From the NCBI GenBank assembly GCA_964518215.1, contig CAZFFP010000009.1, positions 1 through 64,000 of the forward strand: DNA of 64,000 bases, given 5' to 3'. How positions within the stretch are numbered: position 1 is the stretch's first letter; each line of letters opens with the position of its first letter. Source of the stretch: CAYSGX01 sp964518215 (lineage in GTDB: Bacteria > Bacteroidota > Bacteroidia > Chitinophagales > CAIOSU01). This document shows, one piece after another, positions 55,801 through 62,980 of this stretch. Under the pieces are notes generated by a model that saw nothing but the letters and a program-made list of their open reading frames with translations, had not been told where the DNA came from and did not search any database. Both the position numbers and the translations under genes were made by a program.

Positions 55801-55872
55801 TTCGGGGCATTGAGCCAATAAACTTCCTACATAAATAATCGCAATAGCGACAAAGGAAAATAATTTTTTCAT
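49807..55872 (-). CDS. Giant secreted multi-Ig-like protein with T9SS sorting domain (2021 aa)
   Basis: Signal peptide MKKLFSFVAIAIIYVGSLLA, then CPEQQ. The N-terminal third is a cysteine-rich, beta-sheet region. From about residue 1090 to 1540 there are at least six tandem modules of about 82-90 residues centred on W-Y-x-G (ITWYDGNPSSGG; IVWYRGNPLSNPNA; FVWYEGDPDNGGTQL; WQWTENGNSV; FVWYKGDSINFGTTL; FTWYAGINTAGTPL), an Ig-like adhesin repeat. Near 1870 a DPNGTWTFLVRNGGTG segment resembles the proprotein-convertase P-domain. It ends with a T9SS domain (MLKPNPAMDNISLSVQL). Probably a surface adhesin; the substrate is unknown. Both flanks carry copies of a structured element. Confidence 0.9.
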   Translation of the reverse strand: MKKLFSFVAIAIIYVGSLLAQCPEQQPVTLSTLPNNCNQAIVLTPYIVACQTVCFSSVGATTSTGVNDLSCFGGTNTNDVWLTAPNPYNTVPNYDGSLVFRWLDWPNKANGVNNPNISIHAEIAGTAGGLISISIDCTSPAPTQSNNFAQENAFCIQNSQTTGNQFYGVAGTLPTVSQIPPPSGVSISEIQYYLQVVPADGARGNYCFEVSTYKPGFLCGDALPMSLTGSGGTLTGSASGCLCATGLNGTIFSNSSNNFNVACGTEADAAAWYEINLPYACNKVSVSVPNWGGTNGYNIALLSGVNCPGSTSVNPYTGANIITPGQTLAPGAVVEGSSCSQPLNLCRTLAAGTYYVYLSGISERPTFSINVSVEEVVASVGSVTSPQNNQSVCSGSDIDLESTGAVLPLTASCGQNILWYYSTNPNFNPYNNQGTLLGAGTGNQTFTLPNNNTCAPVTYYVKGIISDNGTTPQSGCRQTSNTITITVFPAIDQVTLLNQPCIISAAPRCSAFTINGQSGTVQVIGNFAMDGQSVDFTVSNGLAGCEVLVSDIMNCSGNCDQPVATATLLCDPNDTYNFYVEVDFTPGSAFSYKIVSSDGLELQAFTAGIFMMGPFTNGTTVSISVTNTEDANCNIPLGNFSSDCNLLNCPELTSVTATLTGGGTSTCEGNTVELAAVVDYGVLNQDFTIQWYVNGNAISGANTLTYTHTLNVADGCSAELQEFSAVITCLAANASPSQTPQLTASGSINVYPVPVLGIDFTSSLLNCTVAPVDLCNGLDIVFAPTGNSAPGSGNTTVNYTVKVAGAPAGCEATGSYVVQCPPTGCSSSAGNGTTPVDNVVCFGEQFSLSTTGASLDNGYVIGYAWTTTNPYSNIDAAVNDAIAAGRYFGPYTSTDAPSFTNNGTTFQSGTHYFIPFTALNIAANSVAYNSTGSFSVSAPFGGGSASITVPTTVTYCDGITNYTATLTVQQQSNTGVLNAIDGVSGPIVNYGGGSTTSLNLSNPNFTGDPRGAVTTINGSGNLFFGSSINYNFTLRYAGAAFPVRCPSCPDLGGPIVLNLLPEINLTTPSAPQICFGERVELTDFNPSANITGSITWYDGNPSSGGNIITNTSVVPAATGSTYWALFESGDNASCSATATFTVNPDAAPLVNTLPQPAPFCAGTVVDLTALNSQVTTSPGTIVWYRGNPLSNPNAVRLPNAFAAAQQPANNAEYCAQFTDPNTGCFAYSCVTYTVNPLPPLTTPAVDPTTCDGYPFDLTSLESGLSATSGTFVWYEGDPDNGGTQLTTPQATAVQPSPTNLDFCTYFTDNSSGCENKVCVSLNIIALPALNALPPQGPVCSAQPIDLTALQSQIITDNGTWQWTENGNSVVNPEEIFLQQNTTFTALFVSALTGCQDSVEVEFIVNPSPVLNTPVIADLCVNQVLDLTTYEPQLTADAGTFVWYKGDSINFGTTLTLLQSQQQLPAAFDIYNVVFENTFGCSDTQSFQFVIHPLPVLNSIVSKFTCFEVPANLTLLNDSATTQLGTFTWYAGINTAGTPLTQAEAEAQDIDGIVSYTVKFTDANGCTATRTVVYSEYPELTGASASYSCALNQLVVNLSNAGGGAGGGYNVSPNSPNQQGETLANGSNWTVIVQDSVGCTMTVTGGVSCIECDLGTASTVSDSVCCSETIRLETSGIVTSPGHSVAWGLTTQTAGAITSTVGVSIAADAGLVFQANTDGSFDFTNNCPNIPGGYYYFTPFIIEDPVIAPLVYDTLNGCRPDGQICPTFSLNLDWRIDTLLGVFPSGDTIDLIRRLTETLLGNPVDLNIDQQLLNTLLGGSLPCLQLTSLFEGDPNGTWTFLVRNGGTGALEFTVPDFEVTVNSDSCAALGGVDQVIIIPGSTTVIPANNQFVSIQFLVPPLPASFPSISPTCEAYGDAVLVYVAEDASDCFNSILENNIISQIMLKPNPAMDNISLSVQLKKEAALSVTVHDVFGREILQREFGETLKQHQQNFDISMLAAGIYLFHIKAGDEVRSMRVVKQ

Positions 55873-55934
55873 GGGTTGGATTTGAGAATAATAATAATGA
55901 TTTTTTCATTGCTTAACCGATTGTCAATTATTGA

Positions 55935-56066
55935 GGGCGTATGACAAATGGCACATTTAAGGTTGATATGGTTCGACAAGCTCACCATGACACCTATAAA
56001 GTTATTGTCACTCTGAGCTTGTCGAAGAGTATTTTACACAGAATATGTGCCATTTGTCATACGCCC
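55935..56066 (+). repeat. Structured inverted-repeat element, copy 2 (132 bp)
   Basis: Perfect 22-bp terminal inverted repeats starting GGGCGTATGACAAATG, and a perfect inner 13-bp stem TTCGACAAGCTCA/TGAGCTTGTCGAA. Relative to copy 1 (reverse complement) the terminal repeat differs at three positions and each change is matched on the other arm. Flanks ATTATTGA (left) and ATTACTGA (right) could be an 8-bp target duplication with one mismatch. Confidence 0.85.
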
Positions 56067-56115
56067 ATTACTGATTCAATCTAAGGAAGATTTACCGGAG
56101 AAAATAAAAGTTGGA

Positions 56116-57636
56116 TTATCGCTCTAATCCTACAAAAACTTCGCTGAATGAGTCAATAATATTCGATGCAGTTAATGCAGTCATACTATGCGTTACTGAA
56201 GCAACATTGCCAGCCCAACCATGTATATACACACCCATCAATGCTGCTTCTTTCGGAGTATAGCCTTGAGCCAACAATGAAACAATAATGCCCGAAAGCA
56301 CATCGCCACTTCCTGCGGTTGCCATTCCGGGGTTTCCGGTAGCATTGAAATAGCTGGTTCCATCGGGATAAGCGATAATAGTATGAGCGCCTTTTAGCAC
56401 GATGATAATTTTTAGTTCACTTGCTTTTTGCAATTGTAAAAGATGCCTTTCAAAATCATTATCAGTATTGCCAAACAAGCGTTCAAATTCTTTAGGGTGT
56501 GGAGTGATGATTGAATTTTGAGGAATAAGCTTTAATTTATTTTTATGTTGCGATAAAATATTTAACGCATCGGCATCGAGCAGCAGCGGTTGGGTTTGTT
56601 TTTTAAGAAAATTTAAAAACGCTTCTGATGTTACAGGATGTGTTCCCAGACCCATACCTATTGCAACAGCATCAAATTTAGTTTCAAAAGAAATGTCGGC
56701 AATGTGTTGTGTTTCTTTGTCGCATAAAGTCATGGCTTCGGGCAATGAAGCCTGAATAGCGGTGTAACCACAGGTAGGGATATAAGCAGTTGCCAAGCCG
56801 CAACCGGTTTTCAAAGCAGCTTTTGCAGACAAATGAACTGCACCCATTTTTCCATAACTGCCTCCAATAATCAGCACGCTACCGTAGTTTCCTTTATGGC
56901 TGAATTTTTTTCTCTTACGAAATCTTTCCTCCACATCGTAACGCTCTAACAAGTAGTTTTTTGTTTCTTGTTGCGCTATGAATTTTTTATCTAAGCCAAT
57001 AGTCAGAAAAGTAAATTCGCCTACATACTTTTCATTTTCAGGAAAAAGAAAAGCCAACTTGGGCAGTTCGAAGCTCAAAGTGTGGTGCGCCAGAAAAATA
57101 GTTCCATCACTTTTTTTATCGGCAAACAAACCCGAAGGAATATCTACCGCAACCCGATTGGCATCGGCTTTATTCAGATATTCTATCAAAACAGCGGCTA
57201 CACCTTGCAAAGGTTTGTTCAATCCGGAACCAAAAAGTGCGTCAATAATAAATGATGATTTTCTTATTTCAGGAAAATCAGCTTCGTTTGAAATGTATTG
57301 GATTTCATAATTGATTTGCTGCAATCGTTTCAGGTTCAATTGGAAGTCAGCAGAATTTTCAATTCCGATGTTCAACACAAAAACTTCAGGTGTAAAACCA
57401 TTTTCATGCAGCAGTCTTGCAATGGCTAAGCCATCACCTCCATTGTTTCCGGGACCACAAAAAATTTTAATCTCAGGGCAATCGAAATGGTCGCATTCGT
57501 CTAAAAATTTTTCTATAAACCAACGGGCAAACACACCCGATGCACGTTCCATCAAGTCAATAGAAGCGATAGGTTCGTGCGCTATGGTGTGCGCATCGGC
57601 AGCGTGTATTTGAGCAGCATGGAGAATTTTGAGCAT
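56116..57636 (-). CDS. nnr: Bifunctional NAD(P)HX epimerase/ADP-dependent NAD(P)HX dehydratase (506 aa)
   Basis: Repairs hydrated NADH and NADPH. The N-terminal epimerase domain (about residues 1-215) carries FCGPGNNGGDGLAIARLLHE. The C-terminal ribokinase-like dehydratase has KKFSHKGNYGSVLIIGGSYG, LLDADALNILSQHKN, ITPHPKEFERLFG and GNPGMATAGSGDVLSGIIVS. Length fits the fused form. Its start overlaps the upstream hydrolase stop by ATGA. Confidence 0.95.
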   Translation of the reverse strand: MLKILHAAQIHAADAHTIAHEPIASIDLMERASGVFARWFIEKFLDECDHFDCPEIKIFCGPGNNGGDGLAIARLLHENGFTPEVFVLNIGIENSADFQLNLKRLQQINYEIQYISNEADFPEIRKSSFIIDALFGSGLNKPLQGVAAVLIEYLNKADANRVAVDIPSGLFADKKSDGTIFLAHHTLSFELPKLAFLFPENEKYVGEFTFLTIGLDKKFIAQQETKNYLLERYDVEERFRKRKKFSHKGNYGSVLIIGGSYGKMGAVHLSAKAALKTGCGLATAYIPTCGYTAIQASLPEAMTLCDKETQHIADISFETKFDAVAIGMGLGTHPVTSEAFLNFLKKQTQPLLLDADALNILSQHKNKLKLIPQNSIITPHPKEFERLFGNTDNDFERHLLQLQKASELKIIIVLKGAHTIIAYPDGTSYFNATGNPGMATAGSGDVLSGIIVSLLAQGYTPKEAALMGVYIHGWAGNVASVTHSMTALTASNIIDSFSEVFVGLER

Positions 57637-58412
57637 CAGAGGATGCGTTTGATAAACTTCAGTTTGTGCGAATATTTTTTCGTATCGGAATTAAAGATAC
57701 CGAAATGGTCGAGCATATCCACACGCACTTTGCCCGATGCGTGAATGATTCGGTTATCTTTTAGCAAAATGCCTACATGACTTATTTTCCCGTTTTCGTT
57801 TTCGAAAAACGCCAGGTCGCCTTCTTTAGCCAATTCAATAAAATCAATCATGGCGCCTTGCTCGGCTTGCTGATAAGCATCGCGTTTCAACGATACGCCT
57901 AATACTTTGAATACTATTTGTGTAAAGCCCGAACAGTCAATTCCTAAAGGACTTCTGCCGCCCCACAAGTAAGGCACGTTGAGATATTTTAAAGCGCATT
58001 TTTCTACCACTTTTTCAAAACTCAACGGATGGTCGGGGAAAACCGCCTGCCCGTAAAACACATACTTTTCATTATCGAGTTTAAACTGCATGCCATCATA
58101 TTCGGGCAAAGTGCTGCCCATCACCAACAAAGTTTGCTTGCTGCCCGAGGTGGCATTCTGCACCATATCGAGCGCCACCGGATGCCGCTGATTGTTTACT
58201 TTATGAAAGTATCTTTCATGAATGGAATGGTGTTGATTTTCAGAAATCCAACCTTCGTAGTTGTCGTAAGCGGTTTTGATTTTATACCACTTACTTTTTT
58301 TAATTAAAATGCTGTAGGTTTCGCCAAAAAGCAATTGCGACACCATTTCCGCCCGGTCGGAAGGTTCTGCCCTGATGGGCGCTACACTGAGTTGGCAAAT
58401 ACCGAATTCCAT
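57636..58412 (-). CDS. NlpC/P60 family cell-wall hydrolase with SH3 domain (258 aa)
   Basis: A C40 cysteine peptidase that cuts peptidoglycan stem peptides. An N-terminal SH3-like region (VAPIRAEPSDRAEMVSQLLFGE, then WISENQH) precedes the catalytic domain with YLWGGRSPLGIDCSGFTQIV (catalytic Cys) and GKISHVGILLKDNRIIHASG (catalytic His). No signal peptide is evident from ATG 58412 (MEFGICQLSVAPIR), so it may act in the cytoplasm on recycled fragments, as YkfC-type enzymes do. Overlaps nnr. Confidence 0.9.
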   Translation of the reverse strand: MEFGICQLSVAPIRAEPSDRAEMVSQLLFGETYSILIKKSKWYKIKTAYDNYEGWISENQHHSIHERYFHKVNNQRHPVALDMVQNATSGSKQTLLVMGSTLPEYDGMQFKLDNEKYVFYGQAVFPDHPLSFEKVVEKCALKYLNVPYLWGGRSPLGIDCSGFTQIVFKVLGVSLKRDAYQQAEQGAMIDFIELAKEGDLAFFENENGKISHVGILLKDNRIIHASGKVRVDMLDHFGIFNSDTKKYSHKLKFIKRIL

Positions 58413-58651
58413 ATTGAACTGTAAAAATATGTTTGCTGTGTGGGAATATCATGAGTAATAATCCACAAAATATTGTGAAGGAGTAAGATTGTGCTTTTCA
58501 AGAATCAAATTTTTATTCAGCGCACTTATTATTCTAAATTGATATTTTTTGAGAGTATTAAAATTTCAAAGCGTATTAATTTTTTAAAAAGCCATTTTTG
58601 AGATGTTTATTTCAGTTATCATTGTAATTTATAGGCAATTGCATATTGTAG

Positions 58652-58659
58652 TAATTTCG
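58652..58659 (+). promoter_or_regulatory. Possible -7 element (TAATTTCG) for hisG
   Basis: TAATTTCG, 7 of 8 to TAnnTTTG, ends 22 bases before the hisG ATG. The nearest TTG upstream is not at the right spacing. The preceding 230 bases are AT-rich and hold no gene. Confidence 0.3.
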
Positions 58660-58681
58660 CCTTTTCAAATCAAAAATTAAA

Positions 58682-59545
58682 ATGTCAGAAACCATCATCA
58701 AAATTGCCATTCAGAAGTCGGGGCGGCTGAGCGAACAATCGTTGGAATTAGTGAAAGAGTGCGGCATTCACTTCAGCAATGCTGTAGGTAAACTCACTAC
58801 CCGTTCGAGTAATCATCCGATGGAATTTCTTTTTCTGCGCGATGATGATATACCCGGCTATGTAACCGATGGTGTGGCGGATATTGGTATTGTGGGGCAA
58901 AATGTTTTGTTAGAAAAGCAAGCCGATGTGAAGGTGTCTCAAACACTTGGTTTCGGGAAATGCCGTCTTTCTTTAGCCGTTCCGAAAACTATGGAATACG
59001 ATTCGTTGCAACATCTTCAGGATAAAAAAATCGCTACCTCATATCCCAATATTCTCTCAAAATTTTTGAAAGAAAAAAACATTGATGCGCATATACATCA
59101 AATCAGCGGCTCGGTAGAAATTGCTCCGGGTATTGGACTGGCAGATGCTATTTGCGATTTGGTGAGTTCGGGCAGCACGCTGCTTTCCAACGGATTGAAA
59201 GAAGTGGAAACAGTCATGCGCTCTGAAGCGGTTTTGATTTCTAACGCTCAGCTTTCGGCAGACAAACAGCATTTGTTAGACGAGTTGGTTTTCAGAATCA
59301 AATCGGTGCGTGCCGCTAAAGACAACAAATATATTTTGCTGAATGCGCCCAATACTTCCATCGAAAAAATTATTGACATACTTCCCGGAATTAAAAGCCC
59401 TACCATAGTGCCTTTGGCTGAAAGCGGCTGGAGTTCCATTCATTCGGTGGTGAATGAAAATGAATTCTGGCAAATAATTGACCAACTGAAACAAGCCGGA
59501 GCGCAAGGCATATTAGTTATTCCGATTGAAAAAATGGTGGTGTGA
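58682..59545 (+). CDS. hisG: ATP phosphoribosyltransferase (287 aa)
   Basis: First step of histidine synthesis. KIAIQKSGRLSEQSLELVKECGI at the N-terminus, VADIGIVGQNVLLEKQADV, and EIAPGIGLADAICDLVSSGSTL are HisG hallmarks. It is the long form with a C-terminal regulatory domain (about residues 215-287) for histidine feedback. It precedes hisD by 25 bases. Confidence 0.96.
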   Translation: MSETIIKIAIQKSGRLSEQSLELVKECGIHFSNAVGKLTTRSSNHPMEFLFLRDDDIPGYVTDGVADIGIVGQNVLLEKQADVKVSQTLGFGKCRLSLAVPKTMEYDSLQHLQDKKIATSYPNILSKFLKEKNIDAHIHQISGSVEIAPGIGLADAICDLVSSGSTLLSNGLKEVETVMRSEAVLISNAQLSADKQHLLDELVFRIKSVRAAKDNKYILLNAPNTSIEKIIDILPGIKSPTIVPLAESGWSSIHSVVNENEFWQIIDQLKQAGAQGILVIPIEKMVV

Positions 59546-59570
59546 TTTTTCTGCAATTGAACAAAGAGTT

Positions 59571-60854
59571 ATGAAATACTACGACAACCCTTCACGAATG
59601 CAATGGAATAAATTGGTGCAGCGCCCCTATTTCAATGCAGATAAATTAGACAAGCAGGTAAAAAAAATTCTGAATGCTATTAAGATTGAAGGCGAAGATG
59701 CCGTGAAGCGTTTCAATGTGGAATTCGACAAAGCCGAATACACCGATTTGAAAGTGCCGTTGCACGATATTGTTGCTGCCGAAAATGAATTGAGCGATGA
59801 ACTGAAAACAGCTATTCGCACTGCCTATCACAACATCTGGAAATTTCACGAAGCGCAAAAGCAAGAAGACCTTTCTATGGAAACCATGCCGGGCGTTACC
59901 TGTATGCGCAAGAGCGTTCCTGTAGAATCGGTGGGTTTGTATGTGCCGGGCGGAACAGCGCCATTGTTTTCTACTTTATTAATGTTGGGTATTCCTGCGA
60001 AAATTGCCGGATGCCGCAATATTGTAGTTTGCACGCCCGCTGCGCCCAACGGAAAAGTGCATCCTGCAATTTTATTCGTAGCGGGTTTGTTGAAAATCGA
60101 ATATCTCTTTCGCATTGGTGGCGCACAAGCCATTGGCGCTATGGCTTTCGGAACAGAATCGGTTCCGCAGTGTCAGAAAATTTTCGGTCCCGGAAATCAG
60201 TATGTTACCACTGCCAAGATGCTCGTGAGCCGTCAGGGAGTTTCTATTGATATGCCTGCCGGACCTTCGGAAGTTTTAGTTTGGGCAGATTCCTACAGCA
60301 ATCCCGAATATGTTGCGGCAGATTTATTGTCGCAGGCAGAACATGGAGTTGATAGCCAAGTGGTTTTGGTTTCGCAATCGAAAGAATTAATTCCTAAGGT
60401 GAAAAAGCAATTGAAAGCACAATTGTCACAACTGCCACGCAAAGAAATAGCTGAAAAATGTTTGAGAAAAAGTATGGCTTTGTATTTCGACAATCAGAAC
60501 GATACCATTGATTTTATCAACTACTATGCAGCCGAACATTTGATTGTGGCATTAGACAAGCCCGAACAATATATTCCGCTGATTAAAAATGCAGGCTCGG
60601 TTTTTCTGGGGCATTACACGCCAGAATCGGCAGGCGATTATGCTTCGGGAACCAATCATACGCTTCCAACGGGAGGCTATGCTGCGAGCAACAGTGGCGT
60701 TTCTTTAGACAGCTTCTTCAAAAAAATCACCTACCAACACATTACTCCCGAAGGGCTTCAGCTTATAGGTGAAACCATCGAAACAATGGCAGCAGCCGAA
60801 GGCCTACATGCACATAAAAATGCGGTGAGTGTGCGCTTGAAGCGGGATTATTGA
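59571..60854 (+). CDS. hisD: Histidinol dehydrogenase (427 aa)
   Basis: Final two oxidations of the histidine pathway. Motifs are VGLYVPGGTAPLFSTLLMLG, RIGGAQAIGAMAFGTESVPQ, KIFGPGNQYVTTAK, SIDMPAGPSEVLVWADS and the zinc/active site DLLSQAEHGVDSQVVLVS, and SVFLGHYTPESAGDYASGTNH. Start ATG 59571 (MKYYDNPSRMQW) is chosen over a longer frame overlapping hisG. Confidence 0.96.
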   Translation: MKYYDNPSRMQWNKLVQRPYFNADKLDKQVKKILNAIKIEGEDAVKRFNVEFDKAEYTDLKVPLHDIVAAENELSDELKTAIRTAYHNIWKFHEAQKQEDLSMETMPGVTCMRKSVPVESVGLYVPGGTAPLFSTLLMLGIPAKIAGCRNIVVCTPAAPNGKVHPAILFVAGLLKIEYLFRIGGAQAIGAMAFGTESVPQCQKIFGPGNQYVTTAKMLVSRQGVSIDMPAGPSEVLVWADSYSNPEYVAADLLSQAEHGVDSQVVLVSQSKELIPKVKKQLKAQLSQLPRKEIAEKCLRKSMALYFDNQNDTIDFINYYAAEHLIVALDKPEQYIPLIKNAGSVFLGHYTPESAGDYASGTNHTLPTGGYAASNSGVSLDSFFKKITYQHITPEGLQLIGETIETMAAAEGLHAHKNAVSVRLKRDY

Positions 60855-60966
60855 ATGCCGCAGCATTCATTATTAATAGTGTTTTTTTTTTGTTATAAGC
60901 ACAAAATCTTTCAGCACATATTCGTTATGTTTCGGGTTCGATAGGCGAAAGATTTCTCTTCCGAGC

Positions 60967-61278
60967 GAGCGGAATGTTTTCATCTGATTGCAGTTGTTGC
61001 GCTATTTTCAACAGCCACTCACATTTTTTTCCTGAACTTCTCAATTCAGCTATTTATGGAAACAGGTCTTCAGCCGTGGCATTTGCCAGTGCGCTCATAT
61101 CGGGAAATGCATTGAACAAAGCAGGTGCAATGGCATTGATGTGTCTGTCGGAATCCTGAGCCGACAATATTACCATGACCATCAGTTGATAATTGTTTTG
61201 ATAATCTAACAGATGCTTTTTCCCTTTATATTTTTTCAAAAGCGGTTGAATGGTTTCTGATCAAATGATTTCAGACAT
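60967..61278 (-). pseudogene. Broken endonuclease III (nth-like) gene
   Basis: Reading from ATG 61278: MSEII, TGA, SETIQPLLKKYKGKKHLLDY, then YQLMVMVILSAQDSDRHINA and LFNAFPDMSALANATAEDLF, P, TAA, IAELRSSGKKCEWLLKIAQQ, LQSDENIPL, after which similarity ends. The ILSAQDSDxxIN and EDLFP segments are those of endonuclease III domain proteins. The helix-hairpin-helix, catalytic Lys/Asp and Fe-S cysteines are missing. Two in-frame stops and a 3' truncation make it a pseudogene, lying between hisD and hisC. Confidence 0.7.
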
Positions 61279-61369
61279 ACTGTAAATGTTTTTTTTAAAG
61301 ATGAAAAACACATCTAAAATGAAATTGATTAGGGCGAATTATATAGTATTTGAGTTTCAGAATATGCAA

Positions 61370-61400
61370 TTGCTAAAACGTTGGTAATGATGTAAGTTTG
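61370..61400 (+). promoter_or_regulatory. Promoter for hisC (TTG-N20-TAAGTTTG)
   Basis: TTG at 61370-61372, 20 bases, and an exact TAnnTTTG at 61393-61400, 65 bases before the hisC ATG. This gives hisC a promoter of its own, consistent with its separation from hisGD. Confidence 0.5.
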
Positions 61401-61465
61401 CCGCAAACAATAATTCAAGAAACTATACCTTTTAATCATTTTCGATTACCCACCGATACACTCCC

Positions 61466-62509
61466 ATGAACATCCACTCACTCATTCGTCCGCATTTAAT
61501 CAATATCAAACCCTATTCATCTGCCCGCGATGAATTTTCGGGCGAGGCACATACTTTTCTCGATGCCAACGAAAACTCTTTGGGTTCGGTAGGAGCGGGG
61601 CAGTTCAATCGTTACCCCGACCCGCATCAGCAGGAATTGAAATCGAAACTTTCTCAATTAAATGGCATAGCTCCCGAAAATATTTTCATCGGGAACGGCA
61701 GCGATGAGCCTATAGATTTGCTCATTCGTTTGTTTTGCGAACCGGCTCAGGACAATATTATTATATGTCCGCCCACTTATGGCATGTATGCCGTGAGCGC
61801 AACTATTAATAATGTAGCGGTTCGGGAAGTTCTGTTAACGGAAAATTTTCAGTTGAATACTGAAGCAATTTTATCTGCTTACGATACCAACAGCAAGATT
61901 GTTTTTGTATGTTCTCCTAATAATCCAACCGGAAACCTGATTCATGAAAACGATATTGAACCATTGCTGAAAAATTTCAACGGCATAGTGGTGATAGATG
62001 AAGCTTATATAGATTTTGCCGAAGTAGATTCGTGGAGCAAAAGAATTTCGGAATATAACAATCTGGTAGTGCTGCAAACTTTTTCGAAAGCGTGGGGATT
62101 GGCAAATCTTCGGGTGGGTTTATGTTTTGCTTCCTTAGAAATTATTCGCTTTCTCAACCTCATCAAACCGCCATACAATGTGAATGGCTATTCGCAGCAA
62201 CAGGCTATGGTTGCGCTGAATAATTTCAGGCAGAAAGAAGATTATGTGAAAATATTAATTCTGCAAAGGAAAAGATTGGAGCAAGCCTTGCCGGAGTTCG
62301 GGTTCATTCATCAGGTTTTTCCTTCCGATGCCAATTTCATTCTCATAAAAGTAACCGATGCCAATCTTCTCTATAATTATCTGCTGAACGAAGGTATTAT
62401 CGTTCGCAATCGCTCATCGCTGCCTTTATGCGAAAACACACTCAGAATCACTGTCGGCACCCCTGAAGAAAATGATTTTTTGTTAGAGCGATTGAACGCA
62501 TTTGTATAA
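61466..62509 (+). CDS. hisC: Histidinol-phosphate aminotransferase (347 aa)
   Basis: PLP-dependent class I/II aminotransferase converting imidazole acetol phosphate to histidinol phosphate. DANENSLGS and RYPDPHQQELKSKLSQLNG at the N-terminus, NIFIGNGSDEPIDLLIRLF, VFVCSPNNPTGNLI, the DEAYIDFA strand and the PLP lysine in QTFSKAWGLANLRVGL are diagnostic. Length is normal. hisB does not follow within the window; the next 540 bases are repeats. Confidence 0.95.
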   Translation: MNIHSLIRPHLINIKPYSSARDEFSGEAHTFLDANENSLGSVGAGQFNRYPDPHQQELKSKLSQLNGIAPENIFIGNGSDEPIDLLIRLFCEPAQDNIIICPPTYGMYAVSATINNVAVREVLLTENFQLNTEAILSAYDTNSKIVFVCSPNNPTGNLIHENDIEPLLKNFNGIVVIDEAYIDFAEVDSWSKRISEYNNLVVLQTFSKAWGLANLRVGLCFASLEIIRFLNLIKPPYNVNGYSQQQAMVALNNFRQKEDYVKILILQRKRLEQALPEFGFIHQVFPSDANFILIKVTDANLLYNYLLNEGIIVRNRSSLPLCENTLRITVGTPEENDFLLERLNAFV

Positions 62510-62551
62510 TGGAAAGGATGATGGCTGATTTCTGAGGGCTGAAGGCTGAAT

Positions 62552-62980
62552 TGGATTGCTTCGCTACACTGCGTTCCGCTCGCAAAGACGCGCCCTTCAT
62601 TCATCGTCATTGCGAGGAAATGAATGGCATGGTGCGGCAGCTATTTCCGAAGCAATCTTTTAAGGCTAAAGGCAAATAGCTAAAGGCTAATCGCTGAATT
62701 AGATTGCTTCACTCCACTGCGTTTCGTTCGCAATGACGATTACTCTCGGTTGGTGCTAATAAGCCACAATCAAACGTCATTGCGAGGAATAGCATAGCCT
62801 TGAGCGCAGCATGACGAAGCAATCTTCTGAAGGCTAATAACTGAAGGCTGAATTAGATTGCTTCACTCCACTTCGTTTCGTTCGCAATGACGGTTACTCT
62901 TGGTTGGTGCCAATAATTTACAATCAACCCGTCATTGCGAGGAATAGCATAGCCTTGAGCACTGCATGACGAAGCAATCT
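62552..62980 (+). repeat. Three tandem palindromic units joined by heptamer repeats
   Basis: Units at 62552-62658, 62701-62825 and 62855-62980. Each begins AGATTGCTTC (GGATTGCTTC in unit 1), contains CGTCATTGCGAGGAA in the middle and ends GAAGCAATCT, so each folds on itself. Units 2 and 3 are near identical. Between and after units there are GGCTAAA/GGCTGAA heptamers (62530-62550, 62661-62690, 62826-62850, 62981-63030). No gene is present from 62510 to 63171. Confidence 0.85.

Noticed and set aside
60873..60983. Minus-strand 36-codon frame (MKTFRSLGREIFRLSNPKHN...) after hisD
   Set aside because: It overlaps the endonuclease III remnant in another frame and ends in a poly-A-encoded lysine run; no ribosome-binding site or family.
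62552..62980. Regular palindromic units considered as a CRISPR array
   Set aside because: Units are 107-126 bp, internally palindromic and spaced by heptamers; there are no unique spacers and no cas genes.
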